From an uncultured Clostridium sp. (lineage in GTDB: Bacteria > Bacillota > Clostridia > Lachnospirales > Lachnospiraceae), in NCBI GenBank assembly GCA_900547035.1, contig URFM01000007.1, forward strand, positions 30,463-94,462: DNA of 64,000 bases, given 5' to 3'. The notes under the pieces are model-generated. The model searched no databases and was not told the origin of the DNA. It saw only the letters and a list, made by a program, of their open reading frames with translations. How positions within the stretch are numbered: the first letter of the stretch is position 1; each line of letters begins with the position of its first letter. The translations under genes and the position numbers were made by a program. Shown here piece by piece: positions 50,647-60,146 of this stretch.

Positions 50647-51392
50647 TCCATCACATCTCTTTCCACTGCTTCCATAAAGCGACGGACATGGTCCTCGTCC
50701 ACATCACCGTTGTCCTTATAGTTGTCCTTAAAATAACTCCCTACAATGGCTCCGTCCGCTACCCTCAGCCGCTCTCCCGCGTTTTCCGGCGTCATCCCGG
50801 CTCCCACAATCAGAGGGAATTCTCCCATCAGCTCCCGGAACTGTTTTACCTTATCTATGGAGGTTTCCATGCCGGTTCCCTCTCCCGTCACCACAATGGC
50901 ATCGCTGCGGACCATTCCAAGAGCCAGGTCTTCTTTCAGCGACCGCCCGGAATGATAAGGCTGATATTTAAAGCGCACGCCCCCAAATACCAGAGCTCTG
51001 GTATTCGCTCTCCAGTTTTCCAAAGTTCTTCCAAAGTCTACATCCTCCTGAGGATAAAGGTGGCCTGCCACCGAATCCAACTGGATGAATTTCGCATCGT
51101 AGGCATTGGCAGCTTCAAATCCCTCCCTGTCGTGCTCCAGCATGTTGACTCCGTAGGTTACATCCCTCCTGAAGCTCTGAAGATATCTCAGAACCTTTTC
51201 CGCATATTTGGTCTCCTCCTGCTTAAAGTAATTTTCAACAATCACCGCGGAAAGGCCCTGTCGCATATAGATATCGATTTCCCGTTTTGCCCGCTCCAGG
51301 ATTTCCTCATCCGTCTCCCCCTTCAGATGAAGCATCCCCAAAATACATTTTTTATGTCCGAACAGAGCTTCAAATCTCTCCCTAGCTGTCAC
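50643..51392 (-). CDS. BtpA/SgcQ-family TIM-barrel protein
   Basis: A 249-residue protein started at a GTG with GGAGAAGAACA upstream. It shows the BtpA/SgcQ pattern: KKCILGMLHLKG, GLSAVIVENYFKQ, YGVNMLEHDREGFEAAN, FIQLDSVAGHLYPQED, VFGGVRFKYQP, DAIVVTGEGTGMETS and GAGMTPENAGERLRVADGAIVGSYFK. The last two look like a phosphate-binding beta-alpha barrel, so a phosphorylated sugar or nucleoside-like substrate is plausible. The family's enzymatic role is poorly defined. It sits between a phosphodiesterase and an MgtC gene. Confidence 0.88.
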   Translation of the reverse strand: MTARERFEALFGHKKCILGMLHLKGETDEEILERAKREIDIYMRQGLSAVIVENYFKQEETKYAEKVLRYLQSFRRDVTYGVNMLEHDREGFEAANAYDAKFIQLDSVAGHLYPQEDVDFGRTLENWRANTRALVFGGVRFKYQPYHSGRSLKEDLALGMVRSDAIVVTGEGTGMETSIDKVKQFRELMGEFPLIVGAGMTPENAGERLRVADGAIVGSYFKDNYKDNGDVDEDHVRRFMEAVERDVME

Positions 51393-51413
51393 TGTTCTTC
51401 TCCTCCTCGCTCT

Positions 51414-52697
51414 TTATTTTAATAATTCCTTCATGGCTCTTCCCTGGGCCCAGGGCAGACTAACTCCTAATACCGCGCCATAGGTCGGGGCCTCGTCAAT
51501 CAAATCTCCACGTTCCACTGTTACCCCTGAACGGATATCCGGCCCAGCCCCGAAGAAAATGGGCTGAGGCCCCCGGTCCGGCAGGTGTCCATGGGCGGAA
51601 ACGGAGAGTTTCTGGGCCGGGTCCTGGGCATCGCAGACCATCTCTCCCGTGCAGCGTCCCCCGAAGGAAGTTCCCGGCCTGCTCTCAATGGCATATTCAA
51701 ATGGCCCCACCAGATGGAGCTCCTTTAACTGCTCCTTGGTAAACACCTGCTGGCAGCCGTATTTCTCATCCTCCTGCCAAATCTTCAGCAGTTCCTCCAC
51801 CGTTCGCCTTGTGCGGACGTCCTCCGGGTCCTTTAACACCACATGAGCGGACAGCCCCGCTGCATGGATGTAGCAGCGGTAATCCAGAATATGTCCCTCC
51901 GCATCCAAATCCAGCAGCCCCTTCCGGGCCAAGACCGTATTTAACTGCACCACCCGTTTTACCGGAAGATGGCCATGGTCCCCCATTACAAAGAAATCCG
52001 TTTTTTCAAAAATGCCCTGGCTCTTTAAAATTTCAAACAGCTCCCCCACCTTCCGGTCGCATTCCTTTAAGGCATGCCTGGCTTCTTCCGAATAAGTCCC
52101 ATGGTCATGTCTGGCCCGGTCCAGGTAGGATAAGTGGAGGAAGGTCACCTCCGGCTGATACTCTCTTAAAATTTCCTTCAGGCAGGCCACACCGAAGTCG
52201 TCCAGCTCCGGTATGCAGTCCCAGTTTAAAATATGCCGGTACCGGTCAAAGAGCGGCACCACCGGTTTGGAGCAGGCGCTTAAAAACCGGGGCCTTACAT
52301 CCTCTTGGGCTGTATCCGCCCAAATCTCCGGAACCAGATAATCGATACTGGGGTCCCCTCCCGTTACCGGCCAGTTGACGCAGGCAGTGGTATATCCCGC
52401 CTCCTTGGCCGCGTCAAAAATGGTCTTTGTCTTCAGCTGGCTCCGATGCCAATGCCAGCGGGGATGGTGCATCTGAGGCTCCACCCGCTCATTATGATAG
52501 ATACCATGCTTTTCCTCATGGCAGCCGGTCATCATGGTGGAATGGGCCACATAGGTCATGGCGGGATAGGTGGATTTCATCTTCTGCACCACCGCCCCCT
52601 GCTCATAAAGACGATAGAAATTGGGACACTCCCTTAACCAGTCCAGGTCTTCAAAAAACAGGGAATCTACTGAGATTACAAACAATCGTTTTTTCAT
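51414..52697 (-). CDS. Type I phosphodiesterase/nucleotide pyrophosphatase family protein
   Basis: A 427-residue alkaline-phosphatase-superfamily enzyme. Metal and catalytic residues are recognisable: D11 (VISVDSLF), the nucleophile Thr48 in YPAMTYVAHSTMMTG, EKHGIYHN, YLDRARHDHG, VMGDHGHLPV and AHGHLPDRGPQP. It should hydrolyse a phosphomonoester or phosphodiester. There is no signal peptide, so it acts in the cytoplasm, presumably on material brought in by the ABC importer encoded next to it. A GGAGGAAGCGAGC tract precedes the ATG. Confidence 0.9.
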   Translation of the reverse strand: MKKRLFVISVDSLFFEDLDWLRECPNFYRLYEQGAVVQKMKSTYPAMTYVAHSTMMTGCHEEKHGIYHNERVEPQMHHPRWHWHRSQLKTKTIFDAAKEAGYTTACVNWPVTGGDPSIDYLVPEIWADTAQEDVRPRFLSACSKPVVPLFDRYRHILNWDCIPELDDFGVACLKEILREYQPEVTFLHLSYLDRARHDHGTYSEEARHALKECDRKVGELFEILKSQGIFEKTDFFVMGDHGHLPVKRVVQLNTVLARKGLLDLDAEGHILDYRCYIHAAGLSAHVVLKDPEDVRTRRTVEELLKIWQEDEKYGCQQVFTKEQLKELHLVGPFEYAIESRPGTSFGGRCTGEMVCDAQDPAQKLSVSAHGHLPDRGPQPIFFGAGPDIRSGVTVERGDLIDEAPTYGAVLGVSLPWAQGRAMKELLK

Positions 52698-52712
52698 GCT
52701 CGCTTCCTCCGG

Positions 52713-53648
52713 TTACATTGATTTTGTCCATTCCAGGAACTCCTGGTCTGTTGCCAGCACGCAGTGGCTTCCCCCTGCCAGATGGAGGGTTCCCTTGGTA
52801 TAATCCACCCCTGCGGTCTTATAATCGTAGTAGGTCACCTTACGGTTCCGCTCCGTCCTGGGATTCGGGTGTGGAATCGCCGAGAGGAGGCTCTTCGTAT
52901 AAGGATGGATAGGATTTGAGAAAATCTCCTCCGTGGTGCCGGTCTCCAGCAGATGTCCCAGGTGCATCACCCCGATGCGGTCTGAAATATATTTCACCAT
53001 GCTCAGGTCGTGGGCGATAAACAGGTAGGCAGTTCCCGTCTCCTTCTGAATGTCCTTAATCAGGTTCACCACCTGAGCCTGTATGGAAACATCCAGGGCG
53101 GAGATGCACTCATCGGCAATAATCAGCTTGGGCTCCATGATTAGGGCCCGGGCAATGCCAATCCTCTGTCTCTGGCCCCCTGAAAACTGGTGGGGATAGC
53201 GCAGGGCATGCTCCGGTGCCAGGCCCACCCTCTTTAAAATCTCCGCTACCTTTCCGGACCGTTCTTGGGAGGTGGCGCAGCGATGCTGTACATCCAAGCC
53301 CTCCGCAATAATATCGATAACCTTTTTCCTGGGATTTAAGCATGCCATCGGGTCCTGGAAAATCATCTGCATGTCTCCTCTGAGCCGTTCCTTTGTTTCC
53401 CGGTCCATATGTCCGGAAATATCCATTCCCTCAAAGAAAATCTTTCCGGCCGTTGGGTCATAAAGGCGTATAATGGCCCTTCCGATTGTGGACTTTCCAG
53501 AGCCGGACTCTCCCACCAGTCCGTAAATCTCCCCTGGATAGATGGAAAAGCTGACACCATCCACCGCCTTTACGGTATACTTCCGGCTTACGGGAAAATA
53601 CTGCTTTAAATCCTTTACTTCCAGCAGGGGTTTTTGTGCTTCCATCAT
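52713..53648 (-). CDS. Oligopeptide-type ABC transporter ATPase (OppF-like)
   Basis: A 311-residue ATPase. The ATG at 53648 is chosen: it overlaps the OppD stop as ATGA and lies seven bases after AAGGAGG; an ATG at 53654 would be one base away. Walker A is GESGSGKST, the Q-loop is in IFQDPMACLNPRKK, the signature is SGGQRQR and Walker B is LIIADECISALD. The C-terminal oligopeptide-transporter extension (HPYTKSLLSAIPHPNPRTER) is present. It energises import together with the OppD-like subunit. Confidence 0.94.
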   Translation of the reverse strand: MMEAQKPLLEVKDLKQYFPVSRKYTVKAVDGVSFSIYPGEIYGLVGESGSGKSTIGRAIIRLYDPTAGKIFFEGMDISGHMDRETKERLRGDMQMIFQDPMACLNPRKKVIDIIAEGLDVQHRCATSQERSGKVAEILKRVGLAPEHALRYPHQFSGGQRQRIGIARALIMEPKLIIADECISALDVSIQAQVVNLIKDIQKETGTAYLFIAHDLSMVKYISDRIGVMHLGHLLETGTTEEIFSNPIHPYTKSLLSAIPHPNPRTERNRKVTYYDYKTAGVDYTKGTLHLAGGSHCVLATDQEFLEWTKSM

Positions 53649-54718
53649 TGCCATTCCTCCTTCAGACGCCGGATTCTCCGCTTCAACTCCTGGGGCATCT
53701 CCACTTTAGGCGCATTTTCATGGAGCAGCCAGGTAGCTGCGTAGTGAGTATCGCTGACCTTAAACATAGGCGGTTCAATACGGTAGTCAATATTCATGGC
53801 ATACCGGTTTCTGGGCGCAAATGCATCTCCCGGCTGCAGGTTCTGCAGGCTGGGCGGACTTCCGGGAATCGCAAAAAGGCGCTCGTCATCGGTTCCCAAA
53901 TCCGGCATCGCTGCCAGCAATCCCCAGGTATATGGATGACGGGGGTCGTAAAAAATCTCATCGATGGTTCCGTATTCGATAATCTTTCCCGCATACATTA
54001 CATTGACAAAGTCCGCCACCTTGGCCACCACTCCCAGGTCATGGGTAATATAGACCACCGCAATCCCCATCTGCTCCTGAAGGCTTTTAATCAGCTCCAG
54101 GATTTTTGCCTGGATAGTCACGTCCAGAGCTGTGGTGGGCTCATCGCAGATTAAGAGCTGCGGATTGCAGGCCAGGGCCGTGGCAATGACCACCCTCTGC
54201 CTCATTCCTCCGGACAGCTGGTGGGGGTACTGCTTCATCCGCTTTTCCGCATCCGTAATCCCTACCATTTTCAAAAGCTCCACCGCTTTCATCCATGCCT
54301 GCCTGCGGGGCGTCCGGTAATGCCAAATCATTCCTTCCATAATCTGGCTTCCGATGGACATGGTGGGATTCAAAGAAGTCATCGGGTCCTGGAACACCAT
54401 GGCAATCCGCTTACCATTGATGGTGCGCCGCATTTCCTTTTTGGACAGCTTCAGCAAATCCCTGGTAACCTTCTCCCCATTGTCATCCCGATAGGTAAAC
54501 TCAATGGTTCCTCCGTCCACCCTGCTGTTGGAAGGCAGGATTCCCATGGCGGCCTTCATGGTCACGGATTTTCCGGAACCCGATTCTCCCACAATCGCCA
54601 CCGTCTCCCCCTTGCCCACCTCCAGGTTCACTCCCCGCAGGGCCTTCAAATCGCCGGAGGTGGTGGTAAAGGAAATCGCCAGGTCACGTATTGACAATAT
54701 TGTTTCTTTCTCAGACAT
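53645..54718 (-). CDS. Oligopeptide-type ABC transporter ATPase (OppD-like)
   Basis: A 357-residue ATPase with Walker A GESGSGKSV, Q-loop VFQDPMTSLNPT, signature LSGGMRQR, Walker B LLICDEPTTALD and H-loop THDLGVV. The oligo_HPY C-terminal region (HPYTWGLLAAMPDLG; FAPRNRYAMNIDY) follows; the cysteines that bind an iron-sulfur cluster in some OppD proteins are not evident here. It overlaps the OppF-like gene by four bases and lies 11 bp after the permease gene. Confidence 0.94.
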   Translation of the reverse strand: MSEKETILSIRDLAISFTTTSGDLKALRGVNLEVGKGETVAIVGESGSGKSVTMKAAMGILPSNSRVDGGTIEFTYRDDNGEKVTRDLLKLSKKEMRRTINGKRIAMVFQDPMTSLNPTMSIGSQIMEGMIWHYRTPRRQAWMKAVELLKMVGITDAEKRMKQYPHQLSGGMRQRVVIATALACNPQLLICDEPTTALDVTIQAKILELIKSLQEQMGIAVVYITHDLGVVAKVADFVNVMYAGKIIEYGTIDEIFYDPRHPYTWGLLAAMPDLGTDDERLFAIPGSPPSLQNLQPGDAFAPRNRYAMNIDYRIEPPMFKVSDTHYAATWLLHENAPKVEMPQELKRRIRRLKEEWQ

Positions 54719-54729
54719 TCCGCTTCCTC

Positions 54730-55779
54730 CTACATTTCTTTCATTTTCGGGTCCAATGCCTCCCGCAGCCCATCGGCCAGGATATTAAAGCAGAGCATCA
54801 AAACGGACAGCACCACCACCGGCCACACGATTTGATAGGGGTGAGTAGTAAACTGCTTATAGGCATCCGAAATCAGGGAACCCAGAGAGGCCAGGGGTAC
54901 CGGAATGCCCAGTCCGATAAAGCTTAAGTAAGCTTCCATGAAAATAGCGTTGGGAATGGAAAACATCGTGTTGGTAATCACCGGGCCAATCATATTGGGG
55001 AAAATTTCCCTGAAAATAATGAAATAGGCCTTGGCTCCCAATGTTTTGGAGGCCAGCACATACTCTGACTCCTTCAGCTTCAGCATCTCCGCCCTGGCAA
55101 TGCGGCTCATACCGACCCACCCGGTAAAGCCCAGGGCCAGGATGATAGTCACTAACCCCGGCTTCATCACCAGCATCAGCAGCGTCACTGTCACCAGGGT
55201 GGGGATGCTGTTGATAATCTCCACAATCCGCTGCATAATCATGTCGGTTTTTCCACCGAAATATCCGGAAGTCAAGCCGTAACTCAATCCAATCGCCAGG
55301 TCGATTGCCACAGCAACAAAGGCAACCAGCAAGCTTACCTGTGTTCCGGACCACACCCTGGTCCAGATATCCCGCCCCAGGGAATCACTTCCGAACCAGT
55401 AGTACACATCCTCCAGGCCGTTTTCCTGGTACTTGTTGTAGGTGACCGAGCCGGTACTCTTGTTCAGGGTTTCCGTTCCATCAAAAATCCCCATTTTTTC
55501 CAGCCCCGGTATCCTGGGTGCCATATTCTGGCGGGTGACGTCCTGCTCCGTTACGCTGTAGCCGCTGAATACAGGCCCTGCCAAAGCTAAAATGATAATG
55601 GCAACCACCGCAATCAGGGCAAATACTGCCAGGCGGTTTTTCCGAAAACGGACCCAGGCCTCCTTCCAGTAGCTCTGGCTGGAAAAATTGCGGTCAATGT
55701 CCAGTTTCTCATCTACATGGCACAGTTGAAAATCGTCCTCGCGGAAGGTAATCTGCGTCAAATCCGGCTGTTGGTTCAT
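54730..55779 (-). CDS. Oligopeptide-type ABC transporter permease (OppC-like)
   Basis: A 349-residue permease. The first membrane helix is near 40-65 (LAVFALIAVVAIIILALAGPV). A large extracytoplasmic loop with GLEDVYYWFGSDSLGRDIWT follows, then the five-helix transport core with the EAA-like motif (SRIARAEMLKLKESEYVLAS). The N-terminal segment is longer than usual, with a charged 35-residue tail. Its ATG overlaps the OppB-like stop by four bases. Confidence 0.93.
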   Translation of the reverse strand: MNQQPDLTQITFREDDFQLCHVDEKLDIDRNFSSQSYWKEAWVRFRKNRLAVFALIAVVAIIILALAGPVFSGYSVTEQDVTRQNMAPRIPGLEKMGIFDGTETLNKSTGSVTYNKYQENGLEDVYYWFGSDSLGRDIWTRVWSGTQVSLLVAFVAVAIDLAIGLSYGLTSGYFGGKTDMIMQRIVEIINSIPTLVTVTLLMLVMKPGLVTIILALGFTGWVGMSRIARAEMLKLKESEYVLASKTLGAKAYFIIFREIFPNMIGPVITNTMFSIPNAIFMEAYLSFIGLGIPVPLASLGSLISDAYKQFTTHPYQIVWPVVVLSVLMLCFNILADGLREALDPKMKEM

Positions 55780-56714
55780 TGTCCTCCTCCTTTCGTGATT
55801 CGGATTCTCGGGTCAATAATTCCATATAAAATATCCACCACCAGCATCACCCCGATATAGAGTGCGCTGTAAACGAAGGTCAGGGCAATGGTTACGTTAT
55901 AGTCGTTGGACTGGATAGCCGTCACCAGAAGGCTCCCGATTCCCGGTATGGCGAACAGCTTTTCCACCACCAGGCTTCCGGTCATCAGGCCTACAATCAA
56001 TGGGCCCAGAACCGTAATGACGGAAATCAGGGAATTGCGCAAAGCATGGCAGATTACCAGCCTGGGGCCGTAAATCCCTTTGCTCTGGGCAAAAAGCATG
56101 TAATCGCTGTCCAGAACCTCAATCATCTCACTGCGCATAAACCGTGCGATGGAGGCAATGGTAAACATACACAGGGCAATGCAGGGAAGGACGCTGGATT
56201 TGACTGGCAAGGACTCATTGTACAGAAGAGGAAACCAGTTCATCTTAAACCCGAACAGATAAGCCAGACCCATGGCAAATACATAGGAGGGAATGCTGAC
56301 GCCCAGAACGGAAATCACGGTGGTAATAGAATCCCAGATGGTATTGCGCTTTAATGCGGCAATACAACCCAGGATGATTCCAATGAATGCTCCCACCACA
56401 ACCGCCTGACCTCCAATCCGTATACTGACCGGAAGGCGGACCGCCAGGATGCTGTTAATGGAGATGTTCTTGGCGATGGAATAGGAAACGCCAAAATCCC
56501 CTCTGAGCATATTGGCCATATAACGGCCAAGCTGGACGTACAGAGGCTGGTCCAGGCCATATTTCTGATACAGCACTTCCTGCTGCTCCGGAGAAAGTTT
56601 TTCATCATTGAAAGGCGAGCCGGGCATCAGCTGCAGCAGCAGAAACAGCATCAGAGTAATAATAATCAGCGTCAGCGCAGAAACAAGGAGACGTTTTAAA
56701 ATATATTTTTTCAT
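55776..56714 (-). CDS. Oligopeptide-type ABC transporter permease (OppB-like)
   Basis: A 312-residue permease started at the ATG at 56714 (MKKYILKRLLVSALTLIIIT), which has GAGGAATCGCCC upstream; the open frame reaches 56795. It has the first-helix pattern of the family, the PGSPFNDE loop, QQEVLYQKYGLDQPLYVQ, and the core motif ARFMRSEMIEVLDSDYMLFA. The C-terminal FAIPGIGSLLVTAIQSNDY segment is typical. It forms the membrane channel with the OppC-like subunit. Confidence 0.93.
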   Translation of the reverse strand: MKKYILKRLLVSALTLIIITLMLFLLLQLMPGSPFNDEKLSPEQQEVLYQKYGLDQPLYVQLGRYMANMLRGDFGVSYSIAKNISINSILAVRLPVSIRIGGQAVVVGAFIGIILGCIAALKRNTIWDSITTVISVLGVSIPSYVFAMGLAYLFGFKMNWFPLLYNESLPVKSSVLPCIALCMFTIASIARFMRSEMIEVLDSDYMLFAQSKGIYGPRLVICHALRNSLISVITVLGPLIVGLMTGSLVVEKLFAIPGIGSLLVTAIQSNDYNVTIALTFVYSALYIGVMLVVDILYGIIDPRIRITKGGGQ

Positions 56715-56797
56715 GGGCGATTCCTCATTGGAAGGAGAGAGACTGGCAACAGAGGTATTTTCCCTCCGCTGACCAGTCTCCCAACCATTCAACACTG

Positions 56798-58477
56798 CTA
56801 TTCGTTAATGGTTACATACTTATAGTTTCTGAGAATACCATAGGGCTGGAACGTCAGTCCCGTTACATTGGGGTTCTGCAGTACACAGCTATGGGTTTCA
56901 TACAGCGGAATCACTTCGCAGTCGTTCATGGCAATCTGTTCCGCATCATGGAGGGCGTCCCATCTGCCCTGGGCATCCGTTGCCAGGGTTCCGGTGGTGC
57001 AGTCATCCAGGATGGCGTCATACTCCGCATTGCTCCAGCCGCCGAAGTTGTTGGAAGCACCTGTCTTCCAGAGGGCCAGGAATGTCATGGGGTCCAGATA
57101 ATCGGCGCCCCATCTGGTCAGGCCAATGTTGTATTCTCCTGCTCTCATATCATCATTCAGCTGCTTACGGCTGACAGTACGGATAGAGATAATCACGCCG
57201 GGAAGCTTCGTCTGAATCTGGTCCTGAAGGAAAGCGGCTACTTTGGCGCAGGTATCGGTATCCTCAATGGTCATCTCAAAGCTGAACTCATTCTGCCCCA
57301 GTTCCTGGCATGCCAGGTTGTAAGCCTCTGTGGCCTTTGCCTCATCTCCTCCCTCATACTCCGGTCCGGTGGCCCGGTAATCCTGTCCATCCGGTCCATT
57401 GGCCAGGTTGGTAGGCACTAAGTATGTGGCAGGGTCAGAGCCGTCTGCCAGCACGTTGTTTGCCAGCAGGTCCCGGTCAATCGCATAGTAGATTGCCTTT
57501 CTCATGTTCAGGTTATCCAGAGCTTCCACACCCTCCATATTCAGGGAGAGATACCACAGATATCCTGCAAATGGCAGTACGCTGAAGGCCGGGTCATCCC
57601 GCACCAGCTCCACCTGCTCGCCGCCGATACGGACCACATCCATCTCGCCGTTCTGGAAGCTTAAAAGAGAGGTCTGGTTGTCGCTGATGACCTGGAAGGA
57701 GATGCCCGCCAGGGAAACATTTTCCGCATCCCAGTACTGGTCATTCTTCTCCACCCGATAGGTGGTTGCTGCCGGGTCAAACTCCGTCACGATATACGGC
57801 CCGCAGGAGAGCAGGGTATCGGGACTGGTGGCAAAAGAGCCATTGCAGCTGTCATAGAAGGCTTCATTTACCGGGAAAAAGGTAGGGAAGGCCGTCAGGC
57901 TGGGGAAGAATACAACCGGGTTCTCCAGCTCCGCTACCAGTGTTTTGTCATCCTCCGCCCGGACGCCCAGCTCAGATGGGTCCATCTCTCCATCTGCAAT
58001 GGCCTGGCTGTTTTTCAACTGAGCCACCTCATACAGCATAAAAGCATACTCGCTGGCCACATCCGTGCTCAGCGCTCTCTGCCAGGCAAATACAAAGTCG
58101 TTGGCCGTAACCGGGTCGCCGTTGGACCAGAGGGCATCTCTTAAGTGGAAGGTGTAGGTCAGGCCGTCCTCACTGACCTCATAGCTCTCCGCCAAAGCGG
58201 GAACCACATTTCCATCCGCATCAATCGTACACAGTCCTTCCAGAAATGTTCCCAGAAGTTCATGGGACCTTGCGTCCGTGGCAATCTGTGGGTCCAGGGA
58301 GTCCACTCCGGTTTCATTCTGAATATTCAGAAATCTCGTTCCTCCCTCCGCCGCTCCTGTGCTCTCACTCTGCTCCGGGGCAGATTGGGATTCCGAAGCA
58401 GTCTGGCCGCCGGAACAGGCTGTCAGTGTTCCTGCGAGCATCGAAGCCGCAAGTATTGCCGCTACAAGTTTTTTCAT
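56798..58477 (-). CDS. Oligopeptide-type ABC transporter substrate-binding lipoprotein
   Basis: A 559-residue SBP_bac_5 family lipoprotein. The signal peptide ends in the lipobox LTAC with Cys21 as the lipid anchor, followed by a Ser/Glu/Gln linker. The mature part has DSLDPQIATDARSHELLGTF, the FVFAWQRALS segment typical of OppA-like proteins and LTYTFHLRDALWSNGDPVTA. It captures peptide-like ligands outside the cell. It is the first gene of the operon. The neighbouring phosphodiesterase suggests that the true ligand may be phosphorylated, not a plain peptide. Confidence 0.94.
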   Translation of the reverse strand: MKKLVAAILAASMLAGTLTACSGGQTASESQSAPEQSESTGAAEGGTRFLNIQNETGVDSLDPQIATDARSHELLGTFLEGLCTIDADGNVVPALAESYEVSEDGLTYTFHLRDALWSNGDPVTANDFVFAWQRALSTDVASEYAFMLYEVAQLKNSQAIADGEMDPSELGVRAEDDKTLVAELENPVVFFPSLTAFPTFFPVNEAFYDSCNGSFATSPDTLLSCGPYIVTEFDPAATTYRVEKNDQYWDAENVSLAGISFQVISDNQTSLLSFQNGEMDVVRIGGEQVELVRDDPAFSVLPFAGYLWYLSLNMEGVEALDNLNMRKAIYYAIDRDLLANNVLADGSDPATYLVPTNLANGPDGQDYRATGPEYEGGDEAKATEAYNLACQELGQNEFSFEMTIEDTDTCAKVAAFLQDQIQTKLPGVIISIRTVSRKQLNDDMRAGEYNIGLTRWGADYLDPMTFLALWKTGASNNFGGWSNAEYDAILDDCTTGTLATDAQGRWDALHDAEQIAMNDCEVIPLYETHSCVLQNPNVTGLTFQPYGILRNYKYVTINE

Positions 58478-58520
58478 AATCGTTTCTCCTTTCTGATTTC
58501 CTTAATCAACTTTTGAATAC

Positions 58521-58549
58521 ATTTTAATACATTTTGTGTAATATGTCAA
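58521..58549 (-). promoter_or_regulatory. Promoter of the ABC importer operon
   Basis: Perfect TTGACA (58549-58544), a 17-bp spacer and TAAAAT (58526-58521) on the minus strand, 44 bp before the binding-protein ATG. The sequence AATACATTTT occurs twice in tandem across the -10 and spacer, a possible operator. Confidence 0.75.
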
Positions 58550-58619
58550 TATTTATCGATTTAATTTGCTGTTTTTTGAACTATTTTTTACATTCCTTTT
58601 ACATTAGTAAAAAGCTGTC

Positions 58620-58652
58620 AAAAAAAGAGGCCGATTTTTTCAATCGGCCTCC
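58620..58652 (-). terminator. Terminator of the DUF4015 lipoprotein gene
   Basis: A perfect 9-bp stem (GAGGCCGAT with ATCGGCCTC) with a 7-nt loop is followed on the minus strand by seven T residues, 30 bp beyond the stop. Confidence 0.88.
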
Positions 58653-58681
58653 GCAAATCTCTTTTTAACTGTTATTTTCCG

Positions 58682-59983
58682 CTATTCTGCCGTTCTCTCC
58701 ACCGGCGCTTCCGCCGCTCCCCCAAAATGATAGGAAACTCCCGCATCCCAGAGAAGCCACTCCTCATATCCGGCGTCGTAGACCGCCTGAATCTGAGCAC
58801 GGACCTCCTCGTCCCCGTAGTCGATATAGTGGTCCAGATAGGAAGCGGTAAAATCCTGGAGCCAAGGTCTCACCACCGCCTGGCGGTCGCCCTCCGCCCC
58901 TGTACTTCCATCCCCTGTGTTCTCATCTCCATCTCCCGGGCCTTCCAGGGCCTCCCTGGAACCCAGAAGGGCCTGGTAGACCGTATCGTAAGGCTGGGTA
59001 TCCGGATGCTCAATCCCAAAACTGCCATCCCCGTAGTGGGAGGGGTAAATCATAGGGCAGAGATAATCCACCTGTCCCGCCATCTCCCGGTAGTCCTGCC
59101 CCACCGCCTGGGCGTCCTGGCCACTGCGGATAATGGTTCCGAACACGTCCGCCGACACATACAGCCCTTCCCGGGACAGCTCATCATAGGCATAATCCAT
59201 AAACTGGCTGATGGCCTCCGTCTTGCTCCGCCCCTGGGTGTCCTCGGGCGCAAAGGCCACTCCCTCCGCTCCGCTGTCCACGGAGAAGCGGACATAGTCG
59301 AACTGCACCTCCGCGAATCCCAGCTCCCCGGCTTTCTTTCCCACTTCCACCAGGTAATCCCACACCTCCTGCCGGTAAGGATTCACCCAGGCCAGGCCGT
59401 TTCCATCCCGGTAAACGCTGCCATCGGCCATATGAAGGCTCCACTCCGGCTTCTGCTCCGCCAGATAGGGGTCACGGAATGCCACCACCCGGGCAATGGG
59501 ATAGATTCCCCTCTCCTTCAGTCTCCCAATCAGCCCCGGCATATCCTGAATCAGTACGCGGGAAGCGCCAATCTCATTGACCAGGGGGCTGTCCATCTGG
59601 CAGGTAATCCTCCCCTCGTCGTCCTTCAAATCGATTACCACCGCGTTGAGCCCGGTCCCTTCCATCTGACCGAGAATCTCGTCCATCCGGTTCCCCGTCC
59701 CCGCCACATAGGCGGACACGTAGATTCCCCTCACCTTCACCGGCTCCGGCCTTGAAATCGTGGAGATAGCAATAGGCTCCGGCTCCTTTTCCGTCAGCGC
59801 CGCCGCGCCTTCTTCCGTACTTTCTTCTGCCGCGTTCCGCTCTAAGCCGGCAGATGTTTCGCTTTCTGTTTCCGTCAGGGTTACCGGCTCCTCAAAGGCC
59901 CCGGCCGGTTCATATCTGGCACATCCGGTCAGACCAAACAGCAGCACGGCCCCCATCGCCGTCATCCATTTTCCCATTTGCAT
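58682..59983 (-). CDS. DUF4015 glycoside-hydrolase-like lipoprotein
   Basis: A 433-residue exported protein. The signal peptide ends FGLTGC, a lipobox with Cys21, and is followed by a Glu/Thr-rich linker to about residue 75. The rest is a TIM barrel of the DUF4015 (putative glycosidase) family: VRGIYVSAYVAGT, LNAVVIDLKDDEGRI, YPIARVVAFRDPYLAE, the FAEVQFDYVRF catalytic-type strand, VSADVFGTI and MIYPSHYGDGSFG. Acidic residues in DLKDD and FDYVRF are candidate catalytic groups. An insert of about 30 Gly/Asp-rich residues (GPGDGDENTGDGSTGAEGD) interrupts the C-terminal half. The target polysaccharide is unknown, possibly a cell-wall glycan. Confidence 0.86.
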   Translation of the reverse strand: MQMGKWMTAMGAVLLFGLTGCARYEPAGAFEEPVTLTETESETSAGLERNAAEESTEEGAAALTEKEPEPIAISTISRPEPVKVRGIYVSAYVAGTGNRMDEILGQMEGTGLNAVVIDLKDDEGRITCQMDSPLVNEIGASRVLIQDMPGLIGRLKERGIYPIARVVAFRDPYLAEQKPEWSLHMADGSVYRDGNGLAWVNPYRQEVWDYLVEVGKKAGELGFAEVQFDYVRFSVDSGAEGVAFAPEDTQGRSKTEAISQFMDYAYDELSREGLYVSADVFGTIIRSGQDAQAVGQDYREMAGQVDYLCPMIYPSHYGDGSFGIEHPDTQPYDTVYQALLGSREALEGPGDGDENTGDGSTGAEGDRQAVVRPWLQDFTASYLDHYIDYGDEEVRAQIQAVYDAGYEEWLLWDAGVSYHFGGAAEAPVERTAE

Positions 59984-60108
59984 TTTAACCCTTCTCCTTC
60001 TTTTTCGTCCCCCCTATTTTTCCATATCATATCACAGATTCTCCCGCTTGTATATGAACTGTTCCATTTTAGCAGCAATTCGATCAGGAAAAATTTTGTA
60101 AAAAGTTC

Positions 60109-60137
60109 TTGCATTTCTCCCTTATCTATGCTATTAT
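60109..60137 (+). promoter_or_regulatory. Promoter of the tRNA-Ala transcript
   Basis: TTGCAT (60109-60114), a 17-bp spacer and TATTAT (60132-60137) precede the tRNA fragment and tRNA-Ala. The expected start near 60144 would place the tRNA 5' half at the very beginning of the transcript. Confidence 0.6.
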
Positions 60138-60146
60138 GTCGGAGTC

